A stretch of DNA of 64,000 nucleotides from Cristatella mucedo (Eukaryota; Bryozoa; Phylactolaemata; Cristatellidae): contig WPIO01000017.1 of NCBI GenBank assembly GCA_009760855.2, forward strand, positions 5,411,001 to 5,475,000. Reading direction: 5' to 3'. Positions 43,600 through 55,562 of the stretch are shown here, piece after piece; the stretch's first letter is position 1, and each line of letters starts with the position of its first letter. The notes below the pieces were generated by a model. The model was given only the letters and a program-made list of their open reading frames with translations. It was not told the DNA's origin and made no database searches. Position numbers and translations under genes: made by a program.

Positions 43600-45390
43600 T
43601 AAAAACTCCCGATGACTGCGACGGACTGCTGCCCTGATAAGGATCAGCTGCTTTATCTGGGATACGTTGGCCGGCTCCTTGGCATTTGAACTCGGATTCC
43701 TAATGCTTCTCTGGACATTCCCGTGGTTGTTCCAAAGTCTTTCAAATCAGCTGATGTTCGGCCAATACTCAAAAAGCCTTGATTAAATTCAGATGTCCAA
43801 GCAAAATATCAAAGCCCAGTTTCCCTGCTTCATTTTTCGTCAAAGCTCATCAGAAAATAAATTTTTTGCGAACTAGCTTTTAGAACGTATTGATAAAAGT
43901 AAAGTGACGGAAAAAGTTTAGTCGGGATTCATGCGACGTCTCTCCACTGAAACTGCTCTCCATCGTGCAAGCATTGGCATCCTGTGCAGAAACAATGACA
44001 GGAATGTCTCTGCCCTAGCCCTGTTGGATCTATCAGCTGCCTCCGATATGGTTGATTACGATAACATACTTGAACGATTGAGAAAAACGATTGGTCTGTT
44101 AGGCGAGACACTGGGAAGTTCAAATCTTACTTGTCCGATCGTGTTTGATCCTTGTCGTGTGGTGGTTGAGTTTCATCCACCAGACCACTCACCTGTGAAA
44201 TTCCACAGGCATCCGTCGTCGGTCCTTTGCTGTTCTCCGTGTATATCGAGCCTATGGGATAAGTGATTAGGGCCCGTGGGATCAGCTATCACTTCTATGC
44301 TGACCATACCCAGCTATATTTCTCATTTAAACAGATGGAAACAGCTGCTGCGACAGATAAACTTAATCGTCACTTTGCAGACATTCGATCCGGGATGTTT
44401 TTAAATTTCCTTAAACTTTACGACGATAAAACTAAACTTATACTCAGTGGACACCCTAAGCGTGCGTCTGGACTGGCAGACTTGGTTATTCGAATCGGTG
44501 ATGCTGCAGTGCGACCGGCACAATGTGCTCGCAATTAAAGTGTCTGTCCTCTTGGATAACTGCTTAAATTGTGAACATTTCATTTTAAGACTTCTTGAAC
44601 GGCTAGTCATCACGTCTGATCTCTGCTTAAGATTAGGGGTGTTTACTAGGTTGGCTTGCTAAATTAGAACCCTAGTTCTGTCTAGGCAGGACAACAGAAA
44701 TTAATTCTGTTTTTGGCCAGGCTTCCAAAAGAAGCCATTTCTAAAAGCCTCGGCAGCTGGGTAGAAATATGGCTGCAAGGCTGCTAGTCAATAAATTGTA
44801 CAGGGGCTCTGCCATGCGTCTCCCATGTTTAAGGAACTGTGAAAAGCTGCCCGCGCTTGATCCACGGATACCGAGAGCAAGCTTCTTGACCTCACCTACT
44901 TGGCTCCTCCATACCTAGCTGAAGTGGTGCACCGGCTTTAGTCAACTCTTGCCTTCAGGTCCTATAAGGACACCGCATTAGCCATGTAATTTCTACGCAT
45001 AAAGACGGCTGGCGACAGGGGCTTTTGCACTGCAGACTCGATAATGTAATACTCACTTTAACGGTTCTTACGCAACGACGTCTGCTCTCTTACTGCTGAC
45101 TATGGCACATCCTTTCCAGCCGTTATGACCTGCGACTTCCATACTACTCACTTTCCCAACTCGTCAATGCATGAAGTTGTTGACTGTCCTGCTCTAGCAA
45201 CACGCAACCCCATTGATACATCCATTTGCTACACTTCCCCTGACTCAGTTACGCCTCTCACTTACTCAATGTTGCGTGAGATGAAGTCTTCTGGCTACTC
45301 TATTGTGCATGCCAAAAGCCACTCGGGCTTTGAATGCACTATTAGTAAAAACTCTACTGCGTAACACCCACTTAGTCTTAGTGGCTTTGT
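43600..45390 (+). mobile_element. LINE B, reverse transcriptase to 3' end
   Basis: Blocks in order: tgatgttcggccaatactca (VRPILK), SALALLDLSAASDMVDYDNI with LERLRKTIGLLGETLG at about 44010-44120, YHFYADHTQLYFSF (YADD changed to YADH) at about 44290-44330, DKTKLILSGHPKRASGLADL, and the 3' domain. Sequence matching CVREMKSSGYS, taacacccacttagtcttag and gctttgtgagacgag ends at about 45390. Several frameshifts. The palm Asp-to-His change alone would inactivate it. Confidence 0.9.
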
Positions 45391-45714
45391 GAGACGAGTT
45401 GTAGACTTGTCTAAGGCCTATCCTTCGTTAATGTGATACATGGGCCAGCTTCTGGCCTCAAATAAAAGCAGGCAAAATCTGCTCTCTTAAAGTATAATTT
45501 ATAAAGCGGCAAAAGACTCGGAGCGGCTGTCGTCGCCACTTGCAGTAGGCAACAAAAAAGGCTTACTTTCTGCTCGACTAAAGCTCTCGACCTGGTTCTT
45601 GAAGGACAAGCACAATATCTCTGTAATAAGGCGTCGGAAGTCACATTCACTACTCAAGCTACAGTTGCAGGAAGACGGAGTGACTTAAAATCTGTCCCTG
45701 TAAGTTCCGATGTA
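45391..45714. other. Unassigned
   Basis: No feature recognised between LINE B and the TIR element. Confidence 0.3.
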
Positions 45715-46662
45715 ACAGGCAAGAGTATACCCGTGGTTAAAGGACCTAGGCCACTTTATACCACAGAGTTTAAACGGCCTAGGCCACTTTATACACGGGA
45801 TGTAAAATAGGCTAGGCCAAACTATACCCCTCCAGGTCAAAATATACTCCGTCTGCAAGATGACTCGGAGTACGAACTTTTTTTAACTGTAACTCATTTA
45901 ATTATTATTGATTTTTCAGAGGTAATTATCCAAGCCGACAACATTCGTAGCAAATTCCCAGTGATATCTGACGAAAAAATTCCGCCGATTTCTAAAAAGC
46001 GTATACATAAAAGTGAGATTTTTAATTTGATTAATCAAATCAGTTTTCAGAAGCACTCGAAGCTGCGGTCTTGGTCTGCTTCGCAGAGCAGCAAAAGACA
46101 AATTTGAAACCACTTGCGGCTTTGTGGATTTGAAACTGAACAGCAAAAATCTCGCACCAGAAGGGCGGCAAAGGGTGCCGCCCTTACAACCGGAAAGTAA
46201 ATTTCGGATTTTATAGATTCCTTTTAAATTGAGGTCCACTCAGAATTACGCAATATTTACATGTTTCGCCGTCTGCAATGAAGCAGAGTCACAATCACTA
46301 GGCGCATTGCTATGCTGGAGAGTTTTCTACAGCGTACGCAGAGCCCGAGTGCTTTCGGTGCGAATACGGTAGCCAAAAATCCGGCTTCACAATCAGTTTT
46401 TAGGAAAAGACGACGTTGATGCGAAATCAAATAAATAGTGCCTGAAGATAAGAATGGGGAGAGCAGACAGTGAGGTGTCGTTGTCAGAGCCAGCACGTAA
46501 AGATTCGTATATGTATCGCTCAAAACCTTTGATAAGACGGGGTGTAATTTGGCCTAGAGAGGTATTAAGTGGACAGGGCTATAATATACCTCCGGGGTAT
46601 AAAGTGGCCTTGGCCGTTTAAACCCCGAGTATACTCCGGTCTGGAAGTATACTCTAGCCTGT
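45715..46662. mobile_element. TIR element of 948 bases without transposase, carrying a LINE B piece
   Basis: The left end reads acaggcaagagtatac. The right end reads gtatactctagcctgt, its inverted complement with one mismatch. Inside each end are further inverted copies of ggcctaggccactttatac (45745-45830, versus the complement near 46540-46625), giving long imperfect inverted ends of about 100-130 bases. The centre is AT-rich and includes an antisense LINE B 3' fragment (46270-46400). No transposase frame. This looks like a non-autonomous DNA transposon that received or captured a LINE fragment. No clear target duplication was seen. Confidence 0.7.
46270..46400 (-). mobile_element. LINE B 3' fragment inside the TIR element
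   Basis: Antisense of the LINE B segment around gtaccgaaagcc and gcgctatacaaaactc (here gctggagagttttctacagc and gagtgctttcggtgcgaata). Confidence 0.65.
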
Positions 46663-46670
46663 ACGGCAAT

Positions 46671-46728
46671 CCAGGTTTCAGGTTCCGGGTTCAGTTATCC
46701 AGGCTCCAGGTTCCAGGTTCCAGGCCAG
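46671..46728. repeat. Short tandem repeat, TTCCAGG-type
   Basis: Imperfect 6-8 base units of ccaggtt/ttccagg directly outside the TIR element. Confidence 0.7.
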
Positions 46729-48349
46729 AACTACATTTTTTTTCTACTGAAGTATGCTGATGTTTAGATCCAAACATTTTACGTCGTCAGCTGGCAATGA
46801 GGAAGTTACCGGTGAATTTGGTTTAAATTTTAAATAAATACAGGTTTGATTTTGAAATCATTCGTCGCCGGGGCCATGATTAGGCAAGTGAGTAGTGATG
46901 CTCACAGAGCAATGGTTGCACACTTATGGCATCTAATAACAACCATAGGATAACAAAATATGGCTGCGGCACCAGACGACCGCTGATCAGTAGTGACACG
47001 AGGCTACTTAATGTACCTGCTAATTATTAGCTAATAGCTCGTTGTTTTTTGCCAGCAAATCGCGGGGTGGCGTGGCAGAACCTGGCACGTTCAGCTGCAA
47101 TCTGCAGGCCAATCTTCGGAGCCCTAACCACGCAGCGATCGCTACGCATCGCTCTCTTTCAGCCGAAAGCTGGATCTGTCAATCGCAGTCAGCTCGCTAT
47201 CATTCTTTTATCGCTCATCGGGATGGCGCAACTCCAGTTGACTTAACCCGCTCGCTACTGCTGTCGCTGGCTGTTCTTGCGCATTCGCCAGCCCCTTCGT
47301 GTAAGCCAGCCAGCTCCTTCTTGAGAGCCTCTGTGGTTTATTTCACCAGCGAATTAAGATGTTCTCTCTCGTTTCTGTAAAACTTCCTCAAATTTTCGCG
47401 TTCCAGCGCAAGTTTAGTCGCTTTCCAAAAGCGTTTGCTGATAACTCTTTCAGCACAACTACCGCGAACGTTTGATGGCTAGTATGTTTTCATGCATGTC
47501 TTGCTATCTAAGGAGCTCAACGAATTACCCACCATTACGCATCGCTCGGTCTAGGATGTCAGTTATTTAGCTTTTGCGTCAAAATGGCAAGCGATCAGAA
47601 GTTTGAAGCCGGCAATCGTTACATTGAATTCCTTAGAATTGCCGAATACAGCTGATCTTTTGAAGTTGTCACGGATGATCTCCGAAGTGACACCTCTATC
47701 TGCCGAATCTTGAACCCCAAATCTAGCACTGCCCATCGAGATGGCCTTCTTTGAATGATGTTACAAACGCGGTGTGCGGCTTCCACGTCCGGTCAGAACT
47801 TTGCCGCAAGCACAGCACTCGTAGCGGTGCTAGAGTCTCAGCCGACGTGACGCCAATATTGGTGAGGCATGTGAGCGCATGTATCACGGCTGGCGACTTG
47901 TTGGTGCTGCACCAATGCACGCAGGTATGCCGACAGTAGCAGTAACGTGGCAGTGACCGAGAGCCCCCCATACCCTAGTAAGTCCGTATCCATAACGTAG
48001 ACGTGTCTATTTGATAGCAGGAAAGGGTTACAGGCGGTCAACGGCGGTCCTGATTCGCCGACGGCTCCCGTGGTCTAGATCTCAAACAATGCCAGTGCCA
48101 AGTCTGGAATCGAAACTGACTGCCTATCTCAAGGCGAAGGATTTTATGTTGCCTCGGCCATAGATTATCGTATAATCGTTTCCTAGCCGTCACAACTCAG
48201 GAACCGTGAATAATGAATATCAGTCATAATCTGGCTGGCTTAGCACGCGCCGCCGTTTCAACGACTGATTCTCGGCCGCACTGGGATTGTTATCATACAA
48301 TGGTTGACAGATTCAGCAGCCTCATTTCTATAGCGGCAGAAGGACCTTA
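46729..48349. other. Unassigned, with a decayed coiled-coil-like frame near 47470-47250
   Basis: On the minus strand one frame reads KATKLALERENLRKFYRNER, EHLNSLVK, a stop, then TTEALKKELAGLHEGAGE. The heptad-like pattern continues across the stop. It may be a relic exon, possibly of a coiled-coil gene. At 47760-47570 (minus) a 57-codon ORF from MGSARFGVQDSADRG is unrecognised. Nothing else is supported. Confidence 0.3.
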
Positions 48350-48484
48350 ATATAATTCATTTGTATAGCGCCCCAGGAGAACTTAATCTCTATTCAGGCG
48401 CTTCACGTGTGTCTCGGGGCTCGAGCCCACGACCTCAGCCAGACCTTGGTCGGGTCGAGCACCTTAACCGCTGGACCAAACCAG
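48350..48484 (-). mobile_element. SINE-I, full-length antisense copy
   Basis: Tail (ttcatttgtatagcgcccc), hairpin, B box as GGGCTCGAGCCC, and head ending in ccgctggaccaaaccag. It is among the best preserved SINE-I copies. Confidence 0.9.
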
Positions 48485-48883
48485 CACAGTAGCTGCCTAC
48501 TCCGGTAGCACTGGGCAATCGAGAATTTCCTGCTGCACGGCTAGATCCCACTACGTCCTGCATAGTGGAGTGCGAGCGCATGAGAGCCTCCGGATCTTTG
48601 CCTAGGGGTACAGGGCTCACACTTGACGACGCAGGTCACGGGACCGAGTGCTGCGGCAGGCTATTTTGTATTTTGGCAAGCTTAAGAGATGCTTCCTAGG
48701 CTATCCTACCGCTATATAAATGAGCCCGTTGATTCGTCAGCTAGCTAGTATATGCCTTTCACTTTTTCTCTACCGGAGATTAAGAATTTAGGCTACAGAA
48801 AATTCCAGCCTAACAACCGCCATGTCCTCATGACTTCCTGGAGTTAAATGAGGAGAGATGTATAACAGACACTCACGTTTACA
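48485..48883. other. Unassigned
   Basis: No feature recognised. Confidence 0.3.
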
Positions 48884-48888
48884 CGTGT

Positions 48889-48938
<50 letters not shown>

Positions 48939-49005
48939 ATGTGTGTGTCTGCATGTGTGTGTTGTGTGTTTGTGTGTGTGTGTTGTGTGTGTGCACGTGT
49001 GTCTG

Positions 49006-49040
<35 letters not shown>

Positions 49041-49142
49041 GTGTGCGCGCGTGTGTGTGTGTGTGTGTGTGTGTCTGCATGTTTGTGTGTGTGTGTGTGT
49101 GCGCGTGCGTGTGTGGGTGTGTGGGTGTGTGGGTGTGTGTGT
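48884..49142. repeat. (TG)n compound microsatellite
   Basis: About 260 bases of TG units with periodic TGCA, TGCG and TGTTG variants. The Cys/Val-rich and His/Thr-rich frames here are artefacts. Confidence 0.97.
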
Positions 49143-52100
49143 TTGAGTATCTAGAGTGTACAGACACTTGAGCACGGGCTTATAGCAATCCAGTGGCAGA
49201 AATAAGTATCGCTGGATACAGGTGCCCGCATTCACGCATCTCTTTAATTTTTAATTTAAACCCGTATCCGAGTTTTTCTTTAATTTTTGAATTAACTGGT
49301 TCACGAGAAAGTTATTTTAAATTTAAATTTGATTAATGATCTTACTCGACTTTAGCTGGTTGCAGGCCGCCTATAAGAAATTGGCTTCGGGGCCTAATTA
49401 AGGGGTCTGTATTGGTTTAGTCTGCTAATAGAAAACATTTAATGGAGAACCAAGCGTAGCTCTGGCTGACGCGTGGCTTAGCGTTAACCTGAATCATCAG
49501 TGTCGCGTCAGCTTTGGTCCGCTGTACTCGCTATCCCTCGATGGCGGGCGTGCCCCCCCTCAACTACTATGCGACCGCCTCGCCTAAGGTCGGTTTTGCC
49601 TTTCTGTATTCTTATTCAAGGCAAGCAAAATGTCTTAAATCCATCGCTCACAATTCCACTCGATTTATTTTAGAATAATCAGTCGAATACAAACGGAATT
49701 TTGCATGGGAATACAACTACAGGGTTTTGGTGCAGGCGTATTTTATAAATTTGAAACGAACAGCGTGAGAGGCGTTTGAACATTTTTAACTGCATACCTG
49801 TACGCTCTGGCACTCGCTGACCATGGGTGGACACACTCAATAGCCAGTGCTTAGTTGCTTAGTATTCGGATAGCCTCCATTGCGTTAGCATTGCACAAAT
49901 GGGCCATTGGCTTAACGCAGATGATTGACATCCTTCCTTTCAAGCTTATTCAAAGTGCCTTGAACGATATTGGGCTCTCTGCGGGTGCTATGCAATTTTA
50001 TTATTATTATTATTAGTGCCATCTCTCACTGCCGGTTTGAATGTATTGAATCGCTCGAAGGAAAGCAGATCGGGTAATGTGAAGGGAGGGTGAAAAACGT
50101 TAAATTGGATTCCTTTGAACTGACACAGCGTATTAATCGAATGCGATCTTATAGGCGTCGCGGGAGATCGCACGCGTTTGCAGAACTGATTTAACCGAAG
50201 GCGGAGAGACCAGTACGTACGAATGCTGCTGCTGTTTTAAGCCACTTCCGCTTTGGAAAAACGAGCCGAGCGAGCGAACCCCACGACCATGATTAGCCGT
50301 CAAGCCTCCCGTCAAGCCTTCCGTCAAGCGACATCACAATATTGATTCACTCGTTTTGGCAAATACATGCAGCTCGTCCTGAAAGCGGCACTCGATCTTT
50401 TGGCGGAACTTTGCTTTGTCCGAACTTTGCCCTTAGTCCGAAAGGCTCGCAGTACAAATGTCTTTAAGGGCAAACATCGCGCAGCATGTCAACGAAGTCA
50501 ATATTCCAAAATTGGAGATAGCTCTAATAAAAGGCTACTTACCAGGCTAGTTTTGTATGTATCCACCTTCCGCTTTTGAGCTATAATCAATCATATCTGA
50601 AGACTGAGCTCAACCAGTCAGCATTTGGCTTAGCTTTTTTTAGCACAGATTTTCAATATATTATAAAGACTCTTGTACTATGAAAGTCTCTTATACCGGC
50701 CGGACTTACTTTCTTACAAAATAAAAAGAGTGCCTTAAAGGTAATGTCATTCACACAAAAATTTGGATGCATGCACTGTCTATATGAACTTACGTTTGTG
50801 TTAGCTTGGTAGCTAGCAGTAGGAGGCTAAATGCAGCAATAGACTTTAAGGTGATGCGAACCGGAAGAGATCTTACGCGGGCGGCCTTTCCATGGACTCT
50901 TCAACCGCTCACAATTGCTTGGCCTAAGCAGGTCTAATGCGTGCGTGGTCGTGGCAAAGGCCAATTTAAGAAGTGAGAGTGGAAACGATGGATCACAAAC
51001 AAATTTAGAACCCTTAACAGATTATAGATTAATAAATAAAGAGTAGACTAAAGTTCGGTCAATTCTACTGCCCCTAGTGATTGTGGAGCAGCTATCACCC
51101 CGTAGGCAGCAGGAAATGAAAATTAATAATAACAGCAGTAATAATAATAATAATACAGGGACGTCGCCTGCAGGGCTTGCGAAACCGCGACCTTTGTCGT
51201 CTCGCAGAGTGAGATTGCTATGACCGCAGATGGGAAGGTGTGCATTTACCAAATCAGACTGGGAGGATCAGGCAGGGAATTTCGAGCAATGGTCCGACAC
51301 GAGCGTCGACTGAAATACTCATTTGAACTATAAGAAAAAACTGCAGACAAAGTGAATAGATAATGCATAGCTTTGGTTCGGTAGTCGTTTCGTTTCGATC
51401 GAAAGCGACTGACGCATACTGGGATATGCCTCGGCCAACATTCTAGCACATCGGCATAGAATGTGTATGTGCCTGTGTCCTCATTCTTGCCTACAGCGGC
51501 TTTTACACAATCCTCTACTAATTTTACTGCTTAGAAAAATTCAAATGCGTTTTACAGTTGCCGAACATCGCACTTTCATAGGATGCACCGTGAAGAGATC
51601 ATTATCGGGTGCTCTTAATCTCTGTCTCGTAATTGACAATAGCTGCGTTGTGAAGAATATGCAGCATTCTCAAGAATATTCAATACATTTCGACGCTGCA
51701 TTCATCCGCTTGCTAGAACTAGGAAAATGCCGGTATTAGTGGTTACATTGCCAGCTCCTTAGCAATAGTCGATTGGCGCCGCTAAAATAACTCGGTCTTA
51801 GTTTAGCTGCAGAAAAGCGTCTCGGCGCTCTACGCCGAGCCTTTCATGCATCGGTATACGCCGGTCTTAGTGTCTAAGAACTTCGAGTGGTTTTTCCGAA
51901 CAGCTAGTAGATACCAATATTCACGCTCTTGTCTGAAAGGCCAGCCACTGCTTAGCTCCAAACGAAGCGCGACTTCTATCAACATCGCCGTGCCATCAGG
52001 TCATCGCAGTGAAATGAATGGGAATGGCTTTCTTTTAAAGGCTGGCGATAGACCGCTTATGTCTCCGGGGGTCAGAGTACATGGAATGGCTTCAAGTAAT

Positions 52101-52473
52101 CTTTTGCTCAATGATTCAGCGTGCCGTATTTTACTGACAGTCCAAACGCTATCCGTCCAGCCGATCTTCGCCGCTTCTTCATGATATTCTTCAGACTATT
52201 TTACTTTTGTGATAACTAGAGGTAAAAGCGAGCACGATAATTGGATGACTGATGGAACGTAGGAGAAGCGTGAAGTGATGATTGGCCTAGAATTTAAAAA
52301 CCCTCATGCCGTCGGCGACTCGTCACGATGGAAATCGGGTTCCCCAGCTGACACGTTTGTCTCAGGAACACACAGGTCACGACAAAAACACCAAGGTCGC
52401 ATTCGTACCCCCAGCCAACGGCGTAGGGCCAGGAACAAGCTCAGCCCTTGCTCTCTGTGGCTAGCGAATTAAA
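49143..52473. other. Large unassigned interval
   Basis: Apart from the LINE tail at 49935 and a short (TAA)n run near 51139-51154, I see no supported feature. The open frames at 51461-51739 and 51846-52184 (plus) have no recognisable motifs. Confidence 0.4.
49935..50015 (+). mobile_element. LINE A-group 3' end, decayed
   Basis: caaagtgccttgaacg and gggctctctgcgggtgctat followed by an (ATT)n tail. Confidence 0.65.
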
Positions 52474-52654
52474 TGAGCCGTGATGGCACATTAGGTAAGG
52501 CGTTGCTTTTCACGACCTCGGTCTCGAGGTCGCAGGTTCGAATCCTTCGGTGGGCGTTGCTTTATTGCCACTGCACGTGGTAGTGATAGCCTTAAAAGCT
52601 CTTCTGTCGCTACACAAAAAAGGCTGTTGAATCAGCTAGTATTGATTTATTAGT
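52474..52654 (+). mobile_element. SINE-II, tRNA-derived, sense copy
   Basis: GAGCCGTGATGGCACATTAG, A box TGGCACATTAGG, B box GGTTCGAATCC, then the body with gtggtagtgatagcctta and a short AT tail. The paired cgacctcg/cgaggtcg arms in the anticodon region are intact. Confidence 0.87.
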
Positions 52655-53219
52655 ACAGGGTAGCACAGCACAACTGGCACGAAACATTGGTGGTAGGTTA
52701 AGCGAAGCTAGGAAAAAAATTCTAGAATAGGGCAGAAGTGAGATTATTTCAACATTATGAAAAGTCGTCTTCATTGAGTATATGTATCGTTGAATTCACG
52801 ATTCGAAGATGCGACTTCCGTATCAAGGCTGCCTGCGTGTGCCTAAACAAACCAGCTGCTTCGTGCTAAGGGCGATAAGATTATAAGCACAGGAAATCTG
52901 GCAAAGTGAGCTCCTAAACGGTTGTTATTTCTGTGCTAGCATTTCGCACAAGTGAAAACGACGGAAGCAGGCGTGGAGGCTTAGCCCCTTTTCTCTTAGG
53001 ATTGCGCCTATTGATATACTCAGAAGCTATCTTTTCAAGGCTGACAATTTTGCTACACTACTACGATTCCCATTAGTTGACACACATGAGTTGTGTAATA
53101 GGACTGTTACTGTTTATGCCCTTTAATTGTCAAAGCCAGCAGGTGAGACCATGAACTATTTCTTGCTTTTGAAAGTTATTGTAAGTACAAAAAGAAGGAG
53201 ATTGACCATTAAATTACAT
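52655..53219. other. Unassigned
   Basis: No feature recognised. Confidence 0.3.
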
Positions 53220-53375
53220 GTTCAACTCCAACCAGGTTTTGCTTGTTGACGTTGTGCTTATTACCACACACCATTTGATCAGGCTTCCTTTGAAGCATAT
53301 TCATCTAGAAAAGAGATTAAGTTATGAGGGCGCTATACAAATGTATTATGATTGTCATTATCATTATTATATCAT
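53220..53375 (+). mobile_element. LINE A-group 3' end
   Basis: tttgatcaggcttcctttga, gagattaagttatgaggg, cgctatacaaatgtattatg and an ATT-type tail. Confidence 0.65.
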
Positions 53376-55064
53376 TACTAAATAAAAACCGAATGATTAG
53401 CACGCAATTTCAAACGATAACCGCCATTTTGTGCTAATCATCAACAGCATGCAGCGCGGTCGGGGCCCAAGGCTCAGCCAAAGACAGCGCCAAGTTTAGA
53501 CCAAGGGCTATGAGCAGTATTTTGCAACGGAGTATCATCTTAATCTTGGCTGAGCAAGTATCTTGCAGAGAAGAAATCTGTTTGGCACGCTTCATTTGGG
53601 TATGTCCAATGGAGTCCTATCATTCCCTTCCCCTCTTGTACGTCCGTGGTTTCGACGATCAATTCGTTATCAAGAAGCCAATGTCCATTCTTCTCAATCG
53701 CTGTAAAGAATGTGCTCACTCAAAAAAGATGCATACAGATGGTTTAGGTCACGAAGGCGTACGCAAAAAGCCCCCTCCTCTGTGAGCTCTTTCCCTCCTG
53801 TTAAGCTCCTCCGCCGCTCATCAAGCCAGCTCGGTTGGCAAGTGACAACCGCATGAGTGACCCTTTCTACACCCTAATAGACGGTGCATCAGTCACGGCG
53901 TTTGTACGCTAGCAGTGTTAGCCCACAGCGGCCGATTGGGCCGGAGCTAATGCTCTGTCTCTGCTGTAAGCTCCCTGATCCGTCTCAGTCTGGGCTCAAC
54001 AAGAAGTATAAGCTAGCGCTGCCGGATCAGCTTTTGCAATCCTTCTTTAGAGCGACATGGATGACCGCCGCCTCCGCCGTCGATTTACTCTTGACTCCAG
54101 CACTCGTCGGGTGGCGGAGTCCCCCCGGAGAGCGACGTGTGAGTAGCTCGAGCTCCTGCTCGAGCTACTCACACGTCGCTCCCTCGAGGCGACGCGGTGT
54201 GCCCAAGGCATGTACGTGTACACGAGGCGACGCGCGGCCGCCGTTTCGTGGCTTGCGCTTGAGGCCGGACGTGTCGGATGACTCTAGAGTAGTCTGGGTG
54301 CTCGGCGAACCCAACGAGAATGAGTCGCTGCAAATCTTCGCTGAACAGATTCGCCGCCCATTTTGCCACACGGTGATGCTTTTAGTGTTGGCATTGAATG
54401 AAGCCGTCGGTTGGCCACGGAGTAGCTTAATCGGAATTTTTAAGTATAGAGTAGTCGGTTCCAGTCTTCGCTACGATCCCTTCGTACACCCATTGTCTAC
54501 AGCATAGACGTTGCTGTGGATTCCGAATCACAGTGACTACTTGGGCGAAGCACGAACGTTGTGGAAATCCCGGCACAGTGCGTTAGAAGCCCTGACAGGT
54601 GTTGTATTGCTGCCCAGCATATCATCTATAGCTTTGCCTCAGACCTAGAGAGAATCCTTGAGCACAGAGTTTTTAGGGACTTATGGAGGTGCTCTCCGTG
54701 GGAGGCACCCCAGAGTGCTCTCCTTGGGAGGCACCTCGAAGACCGCTTTGTGCTTTCCAGAGCACATTTACTTCGGAGGGAAGGTTGACAGAATCTGCTG
54801 TATGGAGATGTTATACAGAAGGTTTTGCGTGAGACTCTAACACTGTCAATAGCAGATGAAGAAAAGCATACAATTGTTCAGCTGAATTTCCATATGTTAA
54901 TCGAGTTGCCTTTGCATTGTCCTTATTGCTCGCGAAAGAGGAGTGACCACACTTTAAGCTACCAGCATGATAATCGCTTGAAGGGCGACCTAATCTAAAC
55001 CGTGTTGTGCTTCCGTTATGTTGTGAAACAATTTCTTTCATGCGTGGTAAATCGTAGGGCGTTT
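53376..55064. other. Mostly unassigned; GC-rich island with open frames at 53884-54507
   Basis: The island carries a 207-codon plus frame from MHQSRRLYASSV and a 67-codon minus frame opening MAKWAANLFSEDLQRLILVG. Either could be a 5' exon of an unknown gene. No motif or splice support decides between them, so no CDS is called. The plus frame spans the hairpin at 54131-54180. Confidence 0.3.
54131..54180. repeat. Perfect 23-base inverted repeat with 4-base loop
   Basis: Arms at 54131-54153 (starting agcgacgtgtgagtagctcg) and 54158-54180 are exact complements, separated by tcct. It is an uninterrupted hairpin in GC-rich DNA. It is not followed by a T run, so it does not look like a terminator, and no tRNA-like or transposon signature was seen. 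Confidence 0.95.
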
Positions 55065-55240
55065 AAATAATAATAGCAATTATTACTAAGCAGACAAAAT
55101 GTGTACAGAACCCATGAGAGTTTAACCTCTTTCTAGGCACATCACATGACCTAGAAAGGAAGCATATAAATCGGATAGTGATAACATGCAACGTTTCAGA
55201 ATGAATATGCACACAAAGAACAATGCACGCTGCCGATGGA
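55065..55240 (-). mobile_element. Decayed LINE 3' end (same type as 887-1060)
   Basis: aataataatagcaattatta, aacctctttctaggcacatc and agaaaggaagcatataaatc match the pattern at 887 and 39150. Confidence 0.6.
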
Positions 55241-55562
55241 GCAAAGGCTGCAAGGAGAATGTGATATTTTCACTTCTTGTCAAACGCCAAGTCATTTATT
55301 GTCTGCTCTTGGCCGCTTCTTGGTCAGGTGCCTTCTCATTACACTGGTATCCCTGTGAACCTCGACTCACAGATGGCTTTCACCCTTCAGCCAGCTTTCA
55401 AATTAAACGATAAGCTTTATTTCCAAAAACGGTGCTGAGAAACAATTTTGCTGAGATGTGGTTTTTCACCTCATACACTGTTAATAGTTAAAACGTCTTT
55501 CCGCCAAAAAGATGTTATTGCTAAAGCCTTAATGTAGTGTGAACAAGCGTGTTGACTAGGCT

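Noticed and set aside
48884-49142. CRISPR-like or satellite array
   Set aside because: It is a TG dinucleotide microsatellite with simple variants and no repeat-spacer structure. No CRISPR array was seen anywhere.
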